A stretch of DNA of 64,000 nucleotides from Actinomadura luzonensis. Its GTDB lineage: Bacteria; Actinomycetota; Actinomycetes; Streptosporangiales; Streptosporangiaceae. The notes under the pieces are model-generated. The model had not been told where the DNA came from. It saw only the letters and a list, made by a program, of their open reading frames with translations, and made no database searches. The DNA lies in NCBI RefSeq assembly GCF_022664455.2, contig NZ_JAKRKC020000001.1, positions 2,051,001 through 2,115,000 on the forward strand, written 5' to 3'. Positions 42,656 to 51,041 of this stretch are shown in pieces; position 1 is the first letter of the stretch; every line of letters starts with the position of its first letter. A program made the position numbers and the translations under genes.

Positions 42656-44076
42656 AGGAGGCGGCGGATCTCGCCGTAGGCGCGGTAGAAGCCGCCGCGC
42701 CCGGCCGAGCGCAGCCCCTCGACGAGGTAGCGCGCGCCCGGCTCGCGGATGTCCTTGGGGAACTGCACGTGCCACGGCTCGAAGCCGGGGCTCACCACGC
42801 GCACGCGCAGCCGCCCGCCCTCGCTGACGCACTCCACCACCACGCCGTCGCCCGCTCCGGCGGCCGTCGCGACCACCGTCTCCACCACGGCGGTCGGCTC
42901 GACGGCCGGGAGCGAAGCGGCGGCCTTGACGTCCACCGCCTGCGGGACGGTGCCGGACCGGGCCGCCGCGATGGCCGCCTCGCTCGCGTCCACGCAGGCC
43001 AGCGTGCCGTCCGTGGTGACGATGTAGAGCCGCTCGTCGAGGTACTGCATCGAGAGCGCAGACCCGCAGCCGGTGCCGAGCTTCCACAGCCGCTCGCCGG
43101 AGGCGTCGAAGCAGTAGATCGAGGACTGGTTGTCGCCCGCGAAGACGTGCCGCCCGCCGGGCGAGGTGGCGCAGGAGTAGACGGCCCCGTCGCACTGGTA
43201 GACGGCCTCCACGCGGCCGTCGCCCTTGGCCAGCCGGTGCACGGTGCGGCGGGCGGTGCCGGCGTACACCGAGTGCTCCTCCTGCCAGCCGAACAGCACG
43301 TGGTCCACGCTCCGGTTCTCCCAGATCCGGGAGCCGTCGGCGAGGTCGTAGCGGGCGACGCCGCGCGAGTGGCCGTAGTAGGCGGAGTCGGCGTCGCAGC
43401 GGACCATCCAGGCCGAGTTGCCGCCGTCGGAGCGCGCCCACTGGAACTCGTCCTCGTAGTCGATCGCGGTGACCCGGCCGCCGCGGTCGGAGACGCCGAG
43501 CACGCCGTCGTGGATGTCGAGCCAGTAGATGTCCACGTCGGCGGCGATGTCGTACGCGGCCCGCGGCGCCTTGCCGCTGAGGTCGTACACGCGGCCGTCG
43601 TCGCAGCCGGCGTAGATCCAGAAGTCGTCGGCCACGATGCACTTGACGCCGTCCGGCAGCCGGAAGCGGCCGGTCACGGTGCCGGAGTGGGTGACGGTGT
43701 AGACGTCGCCGTCCTGGTTGCCGGCCCAGCAGCGCTCGCCGTCCACGAAGATGCCGAAGGCGGGGGCGCCGCTGTCGAAGCGCCACAGCACCGGGGCCTG
43801 CTGGGCGGTGGAGCGGGTGCTGGCGATGACCCGGCGGGTGACGGCGCGGCGCTGGCGGACGCCGCGCACGGCCGGCGCGTAGCCCTTGCGGGTCTTCTCC
43901 GCGACCTTCTTGGCCGCGGCGGCCTGGGCCTTGGCCGCGGTGGGGAAGGACGTGACCTTGCTCTGGCCGCTCTCGCCGATGCGGCCGTAGGTGATCGTGA
44001 CGTCGGTGCCCGCCACGATCACCTCGTAGAACTTGTGCGAACCGCCGCCGTCCTCCGACAGCTCCAGGTAGGTCAT
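42652..44076 (-). CDS. WGR-domain protein with PQQ/WD40-like beta-propeller
   Basis: The 474-residue protein begins with a WGR domain (residues 12-65: KFYEVIVAGTDVTITYGRIG, then KAQAAAAKKVAEKTRKGY), known from PARPs and bacterial MolR where it binds DNA ends or nucleic acid. It is followed by a chain of blades with WRFD, WAGNQDGDVYTV, YAGCDDGRVYDL, VFAGDNQSSIYCFDASGE and LYIVTTDGTLACVDASE, each of about 40 residues, forming a beta-propeller. ATG at 44076 follows GAGGGAG by 9 nt; ATG 44085 would be too close. It is cytoplasmic. The propeller plus WGR pairing suggests protein or nucleic-acid recognition; no enzyme domain is seen. Confidence 0.88.
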   Translation of the reverse strand: MTYLELSEDGGGSHKFYEVIVAGTDVTITYGRIGESGQSKVTSFPTAAKAQAAAAKKVAEKTRKGYAPAVRGVRQRRAVTRRVIASTRSTAQQAPVLWRFDSGAPAFGIFVDGERCWAGNQDGDVYTVTHSGTVTGRFRLPDGVKCIVADDFWIYAGCDDGRVYDLSGKAPRAAYDIAADVDIYWLDIHDGVLGVSDRGGRVTAIDYEDEFQWARSDGGNSAWMVRCDADSAYYGHSRGVARYDLADGSRIWENRSVDHVLFGWQEEHSVYAGTARRTVHRLAKGDGRVEAVYQCDGAVYSCATSPGGRHVFAGDNQSSIYCFDASGERLWKLGTGCGSALSMQYLDERLYIVTTDGTLACVDASEAAIAAARSGTVPQAVDVKAAASLPAVEPTAVVETVVATAAGAGDGVVVECVSEGGRLRVRVVSPGFEPWHVQFPKDIREPGARYLVEGLRSAGRGGFYRAYGEIRRLL

Positions 44077-44135
44077 GTCCGGCATCTCCCTCGTGATCAA
44101 TTGGTCGGGAGAGTAGAGGACGGCGGCGACAAAAC

Positions 44136-45497
44136 CTACTTGTCGTACTCGTAGGCTCCGGCGTCCACGGGCCCGTCGCTGCCGTCGATGGCGCGGCCGG
44201 TCACGTCGTCGTCGCTGAACCGGGTGATGCCGAGGTCGATGGCGGGGCTGCCGGCGCGCAGCTTGAGCGGGTTCGCGGCGTCGGTGAGGTCGAACATGGG
44301 GTCGGCGGTGACGTTGGCGGAGCCGCCCATCTGGTGCTGGCGGGCGCCGTAGAAGACGTTGTGGTGGCTGTCGGTGACATTGGGGCCGTAGGCGGTCTTG
44401 ACCACGGCCTGGATGATGTTCTGCGACATCGACAGGTGGGCGTCGGTACAGCCGGCGTCGCAGACGACGCCCTGGGAGTCGGCGTGGGTGAGGCGGACGC
44501 TGTTGTTGCGGAAGACGGTGCCGAGGACGGGGCCGTTCGGGTCGGGGTCCTCGCCGGGCTCCTGCGGGCCCCTCGTGACCAGGCCGCCCTGCGTCCGCGG
44601 GCCGGTGATGACGTTGTACTCGAAGACGTTGCCCGAGGTGCCGTCCGGGTCCACGGGGCTGCCGTCGGCGTTGACGTCCCTGCTGGTGCCGAGCTCGGTG
44701 AAGGTCTCGTTGTCGATCGCGACGTTGTGGTGGACGCGGTTGCGGGAGCCGAGGAAGATCTCGACGGCGGCGCCGTCCGTGCCGTAGTCGTAGCTGAAGG
44801 CCGTGGAGCCGCGGATCTCGTTCCAGCCGATGTTGGAGTCGTCGCCCTGCACGAGGATGGCGAACGCGCCGGCGTCGTCGTTGTCGTTGACGTCCGTCGG
44901 GGTGAGCTTGCTCATGTAGTTGTTGTCGATGAGGTCGTTGGCCGTGATCGCGGTGTAGCGCACGCCCTTCTCGATGTAGACGCCGGCCGCGGCGCCGGTG
45001 ATGAGGTTGCGCTCGACGACGTTGTCGTCGCCGGTCACCTTCACCCCGGCCCAGGTGCAGCGCGAGCCGTCCACCGCCAGGCCGATCTGGAGGTTGTACA
45101 GCTCGATGTGGCCGCCTTCGAGGCTCACGCACGCCTCGTCGTGCCCGGCGACGATCGGGCGGGCGGCGGCGGCGCCGTAGGCGTCCACGACGATCGGCGC
45201 GGCGGACGTGCCCGACCCGGTGATGGCGAGCTGCTGCCCCTTCCACGTGCTGCCGCGGGCCAGCAGCAGCTTGCCGCCGGGGGCGAGCGGCGCGGTGGAC
45301 GCCTTGGTGAGCGTCCGCCACGCGGTGGCGGGCGTGGTGCCGGCCGCCGCGTCGTTCCCGTTGACGGCGTCCACGTAGTACGTGGCCGCGGCGGCGGCGG
45401 ACGCGGGGCCGGTGGTGGCGAGGCCGATGGTGAGGGGGGTGACCGCGAGGGTGAGGGTGATGATCGCGGCGCCGGGGCGCGGGTTCCAGACAGACAT
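44136..45497 (-). CDS. Secreted right-handed beta-helix protein (pectate-lyase-like)
   Basis: The 453-residue protein has a signal peptide (about 1-38, ending in an Ala-rich stretch), then ATYYVDAVNGNDAAAGTTPATAW in parts, the beginning typical of choice-of-anchor Q and parallel beta-helix proteins. Next come many strands with N-rich turns (NVVERNLITG, NDLIDNNYM, NRVHHNVAIDN, NVFEYNVITG), and a final RAGSPAIDLG ... DAGAYEY motif. It probably binds or cleaves an acidic polysaccharide outside the cell; I cannot see a complete lyase Lys/Arg catalytic set, so enzyme activity is uncertain. Confidence 0.88.
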   Translation of the reverse strand: MSVWNPRPGAAIITLTLAVTPLTIGLATTGPASAAAAATYYVDAVNGNDAAAGTTPATAWRTLTKASTAPLAPGGKLLLARGSTWKGQQLAITGSGTSAAPIVVDAYGAAAARPIVAGHDEACVSLEGGHIELYNLQIGLAVDGSRCTWAGVKVTGDDNVVERNLITGAAAGVYIEKGVRYTAITANDLIDNNYMSKLTPTDVNDNDDAGAFAILVQGDDSNIGWNEIRGSTAFSYDYGTDGAAVEIFLGSRNRVHHNVAIDNETFTELGTSRDVNADGSPVDPDGTSGNVFEYNVITGPRTQGGLVTRGPQEPGEDPDPNGPVLGTVFRNNSVRLTHADSQGVVCDAGCTDAHLSMSQNIIQAVVKTAYGPNVTDSHHNVFYGARQHQMGGSANVTADPMFDLTDAANPLKLRAGSPAIDLGITRFSDDDVTGRAIDGSDGPVDAGAYEYDK

Positions 45498-45610
45498 TGC
45501 AGCCTCCAGAACGGCCGGGGCCCGTCACACGACGAAGATCATCCCCGGCTCGCGGCTGCCACTGTAGTCATGATCTTTCCGGAAGTCCTGACTTGACATT
45601 GGATGATCAG

Positions 45611-46081
45611 TTATGTTCCGGGTCTGATCGGGACGACGGCGCAGGCCGGGCCCCTCCGGGACAGAGCGAACCAGGTGCCCTTGCCCACCAGGTCCGGACG
45701 GGTGGCGTACCGCTGGGGATGACAGCCGTAGAAGCCGTCGGAGAGCCGGGCCACGATGCGCAGCCCGCGCCCGTGCTCGGCCGCGAGATTGGGAGGCGAC
45801 GGGGCGGGCGGGACGGGGCTGCCGTCCACGACCACGCACATGATGTCCTTGGCGTCCACGTGCAGCAGCAGCTCGTAGGGGGCGTCGCCGTACATGAAAG
45901 CGTTGGTGACCAGCTCGCTCACCATGAGCACGGCGTCGTGGACGAGGTCCGGGTGCAGGTCGAGGGCCGCCAGCCGGTCGCGGATGACCGAGCGCGCGTG
46001 ACCGACCGTCCGGGCATCCTCCCGCAGCGGCCACACGTACTGCGTCCCGCGGCGGCGGGGCGATCGCAGGGTGGTCGTCAT
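45611..46081 (-). CDS. HATPase_c anti-sigma-type ATP-binding protein (RsbW-like)
   Basis: The 156-residue protein is a lone ATPase domain of the anti-sigma serine kinase type: AVLMVSELVTNAFMYG (N box, about 51-66), VVVDGSPVPP for the usual D.G motif, and EHGRGLRIVARLSDGFYG (about 101-118). Such proteins are very numerous in actinomycetes and bind sigma or anti-anti-sigma partners, which are not adjacent here. The usual DxGxG is reduced to DGSP, so kinase activity may be lost. ATG at 46081 follows AAAGAGAAAG. Confidence 0.87.
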   Translation of the reverse strand: MTTTLRSPRRRGTQYVWPLREDARTVGHARSVIRDRLAALDLHPDLVHDAVLMVSELVTNAFMYGDAPYELLLHVDAKDIMCVVVDGSPVPPAPSPPNLAAEHGRGLRIVARLSDGFYGCHPQRYATRPDLVGKGTWFALSRRGPACAVVPIRPGT

Positions 46082-46265
46082 GCTTTCTCTTTTCCGGGGG
46101 GTCGCGGGGTGAACTGAAGCGGCTGTCGAAACGTGTACGCACGAGAAGGCCGTCCGGGTCGAGGTTTCGGCGAGAAATCGTCAATTCCCGCTTCGGGCAG
46201 GTGACGCGGGTAGGAATGGCGGCATGACAGAGCCCCGGGCCGCCGCCGCGGGACCCCGGACCGTC

Positions 46266-48551
46266 TCAGCGGTCGCGCAGCAGCGACCACACCGCCGACG
46301 GCGTGAGCGGCACGTCGGTGACCCGGGCGGCGATCTCGGGAAGGGCGTCGGCCACGGCGTTCAGCACGGCCGCAGGCGGGCCGATGGTGCCCGCCTCACC
46401 GACCCCCTTCATGCCGCCCGGCGTGACCGGCGAGGGCGTCTCCAGCATGACGACCTGGATGTCCGGCACCTCCCGCGTGGTCGGCAGCAGGTAGTCGGTG
46501 ATCGGCTGGCCCTCCTCGGTGTAGCCGATGTCCTCGCTCAGCGCCTGGCCGAGGCCCTGCGCCACGCCGCCGTGCAGCTGGCCCTCCACCACGGCCGGGT
46601 TCACCAGCACGCCCGCGTCGTTCACCACCCAGTAGCGCTCCACCTCGACCGCGCCCGTCTCCGGGTCCACCGCGACGGCCGCCGCGTGCGCGCCGTAGGC
46701 GAAGGTGTAGGCGGGCGGGTCGTAGCTGACCCGCTCCTCCAGGCCGGGCTGCGCCCCCTCGGGCAGGTCCCAGCCCCGCCACGCGGACGTGGCCAGCTCG
46801 CGCAGCGTCACCGACGCCCGCGGGTCGCCCTTGACCCGCACCGCCTCGTCCACCAGCTCCAGGTCCTCGACGGCGACCTCCAGCCGGTGCGCGGCGAGGG
46901 CCAGCAGCTTGTCCCGCAGCCGCCCGGCGGCCCGGACGAGCGCGCCGCCGCCGAGCGTCAGCGCCCGGCTGGCGATCGACCCCACCGACGAGTACGGCGT
47001 CGCCGCCGTGTCGCCCAGCACCACCCGCACCCGCTCCAGCGGCACCCCCACGCGGTCGGCGGCGAGCTGCGCCAGCGCGGTCTCGATGCCCTGCCCGATC
47101 CCGACCACGCCGCAGGCGACCACCACCGAGGCGTCCTGCTCCATCCGCAGCACCGCCGTCTCGTAGCCGCCGGCGAGCACGCCGATGGCCTTGAGGTCGT
47201 CCGACGGGCCCATGCCGGTGCTCTCGACGTGGCACGAGTAGCCGATGCCGCGCCGCCGCCCGTCGTCCGCGCGCACCGGCTCGACCAGGTCGCGCAGGGT
47301 GCGGAGGGCGCGCGGGTAGTCGCCGGAGTCGTAGCGCTGGTACACGCGCGTCGTGCAGGGCAGCTCCTCCGGCCCCAGCAGGTTGCGCAGCCGCAGCTCC
47401 ACGGGGTCCACGCCGAGCCGGCGGGCGGCCTCGTCGATCAGCCGCTCCCTGGTCAGGGTGCCCTCGGGCTGGCCGAAGCCGCGGTAGGAGCCGGTCGGCG
47501 TCGTCGTGGTCACCGCGGCGCGCACCCGCACCGCGACCCGGTCGAACCGGTACGGCCCCGGCAGCAGCGTGGCGGTGACCGCCGCCGTGGAGGCGCCGGC
47601 GTTCGACGGGTGGGCGCCGAGGTCGGCCAGCACGTCCACCTGGAGGGCCAGGAAGCGCCCGTCGTCGTCGAGGGCCAGCCGGCCCCGGTGCACGGCGGCG
47701 CGGGCGGGCAGCGTGGCCAGCAGGCGGTCGCCCGGGGCCTCCGTCCAGGCCACCGGGCGGCCGAGCCGCATCGCGGCCAGGCAGATCAGCGCCTCGTCGG
47801 GGTAGAGGTGCTCCTTGCCGCCGAAGCCGCCGCCGGTGTCGCGGGCGATCACGCGGACCCGGTCGTGGGAGAGGCCGAAGGCGTCGGCCAGGTGCTCGCG
47901 GGCGTGGTGCGGCGCCTGCGTCGACAGGTGCACGGTCAGCTCGTCGCCGTCGTAGGCGGCCACGACGCCGCGCGGCTCGATGGGGTGCGGCGAGACCCGG
48001 CCCATCCGGAACGTCATCTCCACCACGTGCGGCGCCCGCTCGACCACGGCCGCGCAGTCGTCGTCGCCGAGCCGGTAGTCGGTCACCACGTTGGTGCCCC
48101 AGTCGGGGTGGAGCAGCGGGGCGTCCGCCGCGAGCGCGCGTTCCACGCCGACGAGCGCGGGCAGCTCGTCGAGCTCCAGGTCGACGAGGTCGGCGGCGTC
48201 CCTGGCGGCCTCCGGCGTACGGGCGACCACGACGGCGAGCGGCTGGCCCGCGTACCTGACGGTCTCCTCCAGCACCCGGTAGTGGGTGAGGCGCTGGCCG
48301 GGCGCGAGGTTGACGCAGGGCAGGCGGAGGTGGCCGACCTCGGCCGGGGTGATCACGTCGAGCACGCCCTCGCTCGCCCAGGCCGCCTTGGCGTCGCAGC
48401 CGAGCAGCCGGCCGTGCGCGACGGGGCTGCGGACGACGTGCGCGTGGACCTGGCCGGGCAGCCGGACGTTGCCGACGTACCCGGCCCGCCCGGTCAGCAG
48501 CCGGGCGTCTTCCCGTCGCGGCGTCCTGGCGCCGACATAACCGTCTCCCAT
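46266..48551 (-). CDS. Molybdenum hydroxylase large subunit (xanthine dehydrogenase/CoxL family)
   Basis: The 761-residue protein has the two large-subunit domains: the N-terminal a/b hammerhead (RLLTGRAGYVGNVRLPGQVH in parts, about 15-120) and the molybdopterin-binding domain with DTGGGFGGKEH (about 232-242), GSYRGFGQPEG (about 343), GVGIGQGIETALAQL (about 470) and the catalytic Glu in KGVGEAGTIGPP (about 727-738). It lacks the AYRCSFR loop of CO dehydrogenase, so it is a xanthine/aldehyde type. The FAD and iron-sulfur subunits are not adjacent, unlike usual operons. ATG at 48551. Confidence 0.93.
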   Translation of the reverse strand: MGDGYVGARTPRREDARLLTGRAGYVGNVRLPGQVHAHVVRSPVAHGRLLGCDAKAAWASEGVLDVITPAEVGHLRLPCVNLAPGQRLTHYRVLEETVRYAGQPLAVVVARTPEAARDAADLVDLELDELPALVGVERALAADAPLLHPDWGTNVVTDYRLGDDDCAAVVERAPHVVEMTFRMGRVSPHPIEPRGVVAAYDGDELTVHLSTQAPHHAREHLADAFGLSHDRVRVIARDTGGGFGGKEHLYPDEALICLAAMRLGRPVAWTEAPGDRLLATLPARAAVHRGRLALDDDGRFLALQVDVLADLGAHPSNAGASTAAVTATLLPGPYRFDRVAVRVRAAVTTTTPTGSYRGFGQPEGTLTRERLIDEAARRLGVDPVELRLRNLLGPEELPCTTRVYQRYDSGDYPRALRTLRDLVEPVRADDGRRRGIGYSCHVESTGMGPSDDLKAIGVLAGGYETAVLRMEQDASVVVACGVVGIGQGIETALAQLAADRVGVPLERVRVVLGDTAATPYSSVGSIASRALTLGGGALVRAAGRLRDKLLALAAHRLEVAVEDLELVDEAVRVKGDPRASVTLRELATSAWRGWDLPEGAQPGLEERVSYDPPAYTFAYGAHAAAVAVDPETGAVEVERYWVVNDAGVLVNPAVVEGQLHGGVAQGLGQALSEDIGYTEEGQPITDYLLPTTREVPDIQVVMLETPSPVTPGGMKGVGEAGTIGPPAAVLNAVADALPEIAARVTDVPLTPSAVWSLLRDR

Positions 48552-48626
48552 GGGCCCGATTGTGAGCGCGCTCCGGCGGACGGTCCAGACGGGCCACGGG
48601 GAACAGCACGTCAGTAGGGGTGACCG

Positions 48627-49106
48627 ATGCAGACCTTCCTGCCATATCCGGATTTCACGGCGACCGCGGCGGTGCTCGACCCGCTGCGGCTCGGCAAGCA
48701 GCGGGTGGAGACCCTCCAGGTCCTGCGCGCCCTCACCGTCCCCGGCTACGGCTGGCGTCACCATCCCGTCGTCAAGATGTGGGCCGGGTACGAGGAGGCC
48801 CTGATCCGCTACGGCCTGGCGGTGTGCGACACCTGGTGCGCCCTCGGCCGGGCCGACACCTGCGCCGCCACGATGACGACCGAGCTGGCGCGGCTCCGCG
48901 GCACGCCCGAGATCCGCCAGCAGCCCGAGCTGGCCGCCGCCGGCGAACTGCCGCCCTGGCTCGGCGACGAGGCCCTGCACCTCAGCCACCGCTCGGCGCT
49001 GCTGCGCAAGGACCCCGCCTACTACCGGCCCAAGTTCGGCGACGAGGAGCCGGACGACCTGGAGTACGTCTGGCCGCGCTCGGACCGGCTGCCGGAGAGC
49101 GCCTAG
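48627..49106 (+). CDS. MSMEG_6728-type conserved protein
   Basis: The 159-residue protein starts MQTFLPYPDFTATAAVLDPLRLGKQRVETLQVLRAL in parts and continues GYGWRHHPVVKMWAGYEEAL, the pattern of the MSMEG_6728 family, which resembles pyrimidine-dimer DNA glycosylase folds. No biochemical function is established. ATG at 48627 is divergent from the molybdenum hydroxylase gene by 75 bp. The gene ends inside an 11-bp tandem repeat array shared with the converging copper oxidase gene. Confidence 0.88.
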   Translation: MQTFLPYPDFTATAAVLDPLRLGKQRVETLQVLRALTVPGYGWRHHPVVKMWAGYEEALIRYGLAVCDTWCALGRADTCAATMTTELARLRGTPEIRQQPELAAAGELPPWLGDEALHLSHRSALLRKDPAYYRPKFGDEEPDDLEYVWPRSDRLPESA

Positions 49107-49182
49107 ACCACGCCTGGACCACGCCTGGACCACGCCTGGACCCCGCCTGGACCCCGCCTGGACCCCGCCTGGACCCCGCCTA
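49105..49182. repeat. 11-bp tandem repeat array across two converging stop codons
   Basis: Seven units of TGGACC(A/C)CGCC lie between and over the ends of the flanking genes. Both edges read TAGACCAC, so the TAG stop of the plus-strand gene is in the first unit and the stop of the minus-strand gene in the last. The three A-type and four C-type units indicate stepwise duplication. No transcription role is evident. Confidence 0.9.
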
Positions 49183-50643
49183 GACCACCTCGAAGGCGGC
49201 CATCATCGCCATGTCCTCGTGCTCCAGGTTGTGGCAGTGCAGGACGTAGCGGCCCCGGTAGCCGGTGAAGCGGGTGACGATCTCGACGGTCTGCGCCTCG
49301 CGCAGCTCGACCGTGTCCTTCCACTCGGGCGGGCCGGCCGGGCGCTCGCCGTTGACCGACACCACCTGGAAGTGGCCGAGGTGCAGGTGCACCGGGTGGG
49401 CGACGTCGCTGGTCAGCCGCCACACCTCGGTCTCCCCCAGCTTCGGCCTGGCCTCCATGCGCCCGGGGTCGAACGGGCGGCCGTTGATCAGCCAGCCGGT
49501 GCCGCCGTGCAGGCCGCCGCTGCTGAAGGTGAAGTCCCGGGTCACCCTGGCCCGGGACGGGTCGAGCGCCTCGACGGCGGAGAGCCGCTGCGGGACGGCC
49601 GAGTCGTCCGGCTCGTCCCGGTCCACGGTGAAGCGCATCACCCGGGCCTGCGGGCCCTCCCCCGCCAGGTTCCGCAGCTCGACCTGCTGCCCGAGGCGGT
49701 AGGCGGCGAAGTCGACCACGACGTCGGCGCGCTCGCCCGGGGCCAGCCGGATCGTGCGCGCGGTGCGCGGCGCGGCCAGCAGGCCGCCGTCGCCGCCGAT
49801 CCGGGTGATCGGGCCGCCGGTCGTCAGCTCGTACGCGCGGGCGTTCGAGCCGTTGCAGAGGCGCAGCCGGTACCGGGTCCGGGCCACCCGCAGCTCCGGC
49901 CACGGCGCGCCGTTGACCAGGATGACGTCGCCGAGCACGCCCCCCATGTACGCCTCCCGCACCCCCGGCCGCCCGCCGCCGAGCGCCGGGTACAGCAGGG
50001 ACCCGTCGGCCGCGAACGACCGGTCGCAGATCAGCAGCGGCACGTCGCGCTCCCCCGACGGCAGCGGCAGCGCCTCCTCCTCGTCGTCGCGCACCAGGAA
50101 CATGCCCGCCAGGCCCCGCCACACCTGCTGCCCCGTGTGGTCCATGCGGTGGTCGTGGTACCAGAGCGTGGCGGCGCGCTGGTCCAGCGGGTACGTGTAC
50201 GCCCGGGCCGCGCCGGGCGGCACGAGGTCGGTCGGGAAGCCGTCGGACTCCGCCGGCGTGTGCCCGCCGTGCAGGTGCAGCACGGTCGGCTCGGCGAGCT
50301 GGTTGACCAGCCGCACCACGGTCCGCCGGCCGCTGCGCGCCACGATCGTCGGGCCGGGGAAGCTTCCGCCGTACCCCCAGACCTGGGTGCGCAGGCCCGG
50401 CAGCAGCTCTGCCTCGGCCGGCCGTTCGGTCAGCTCGTAGTGGTCGGCGCCGCCCTCGCTCCTGACCGGCCGGGCCACCTCGGGGATCGGCAGCGGCACG
50501 GCGTACGGGCGGGGCAGCGGGGCGGTGCTGGCGAGGAGCTGCGGCTGCGGGGTGCCGGCCAGCAGGGAGCAGCCCGGGGCCGCCGCCGCGACCAGCGCCG
50601 CGAGGCCGGCCAGCCGCAGCAGCTCCCGCCTGGTCGAGGTCAC
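49180..50643 (-). CDS. Secreted multicopper oxidase (laccase/CueO-like lipoprotein)
   Basis: The 487-residue protein has a twin-arginine-like start (STRRELLRLAG) with a lipobox APGC (Cys at about 25), so it is an exported lipoprotein. All four copper-ligand clusters are present: HLHGGH (about 121), WYHDHRMDHT (about 159), HPVHLHLGHFQ (about 420) and HCHNLEHEDMAMM (about 468), the last with the type 1 Cys and Met ligand. It oxidises Cu(I), phenols or metals using oxygen. GTG at 50643 overlaps the stop of the membrane-protein gene (GTGA), so it is the last gene of a three-gene operon. Confidence 0.94.
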   Translation of the reverse strand: MTSTRRELLRLAGLAALVAAAAPGCSLLAGTPQPQLLASTAPLPRPYAVPLPIPEVARPVRSEGGADHYELTERPAEAELLPGLRTQVWGYGGSFPGPTIVARSGRRTVVRLVNQLAEPTVLHLHGGHTPAESDGFPTDLVPPGAARAYTYPLDQRAATLWYHDHRMDHTGQQVWRGLAGMFLVRDDEEEALPLPSGERDVPLLICDRSFAADGSLLYPALGGGRPGVREAYMGGVLGDVILVNGAPWPELRVARTRYRLRLCNGSNARAYELTTGGPITRIGGDGGLLAAPRTARTIRLAPGERADVVVDFAAYRLGQQVELRNLAGEGPQARVMRFTVDRDEPDDSAVPQRLSAVEALDPSRARVTRDFTFSSGGLHGGTGWLINGRPFDPGRMEARPKLGETEVWRLTSDVAHPVHLHLGHFQVVSVNGERPAGPPEWKDTVELREAQTVEIVTRFTGYRGRYVLHCHNLEHEDMAMMAAFEVV

Positions 50644-51041
50644 GGCCGGGCCCGCCACATGCCGAGCACGCGGTTGAGCTGCAGCACACCCGCGCCGAAC
50701 ATCATCACCCCGAGCGGCACGTGAACCGGTTTCACGTGCATCACGCCGAGGATCGCCGCCGCCACGGTCGCCACCAGGAGCAGCGCCGCCGGCGCGACGA
50801 ACGTCGCCGGGCCGCCGCCCGGGCGCCACACCAGGATCGCGGCGGCCAGGTGCAGCACGCCGATGACGGCCAGGGCCATGGCCGAGGCCATGTGCAGGGG
50901 CCGGCCGCCGGGCACCGACAGCAGCAGGCCGGCCGTCACCGCCTGGACCAGCAGGGCGACGACGTGCAGGACGACCACCGCCCGGAGCGCCTGGGCGGTC
51001 CAGGTGGAGGGGGCGGCGGCGGTCGCGGGGAGCGCGGTCAT
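50640..51041 (-). CDS. Four-helix membrane protein in the copper-oxidase operon
   Basis: The 133-residue protein has four hydrophobic segments (about 18-40, 51-72, 79-99 and 103-121). His residues occur at helix ends (VVVLHVVALL, LHMASAMA, GVLHLAAAIL, GVMHVKPVHVPLG), which could bind heme or metal in a cytochrome-b-like manner. It overlaps its neighbours on both sides by 4 nt, so all three genes are translated together. AAAGGA precedes ATG 51041. Family not recognised beyond this. Confidence 0.8.
   Translation of the reverse strand: MTALPATAAAPSTWTAQALRAVVVLHVVALLVQAVTAGLLLSVPGGRPLHMASAMALAVIGVLHLAAAILVWRPGGGPATFVAPAALLLVATVAAAILGVMHVKPVHVPLGVMMFGAGVLQLNRVLGMWRARP

Noticed and set aside
40208..43786. 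A minus-strand frame of 1192 codons spanning the MFS and WGR genes
   Set aside because: Only its downstream part (from 41191) is the real Lrp regulator; the rest lies antisense to the MFS transporter and out of frame with the WGR protein.
45593..45598. TTGACA on the plus strand near the beta-helix gene
   Set aside because: No -10 element at suitable distance and no plus-strand gene follows; likely chance.
48564..48573. GAGCGCGCTC palindrome upstream of the molybdenum hydroxylase
   Set aside because: Such 10-bp GC palindromes arise often by chance in this DNA and no longer symmetry is present.
46224..48617. A plus-strand frame of 797 codons over the molybdenum hydroxylase
   Set aside because: Antisense to an enzyme with all its conserved motifs; composition is His/Arg/Gly/Val-rich and typical of a shadow frame.
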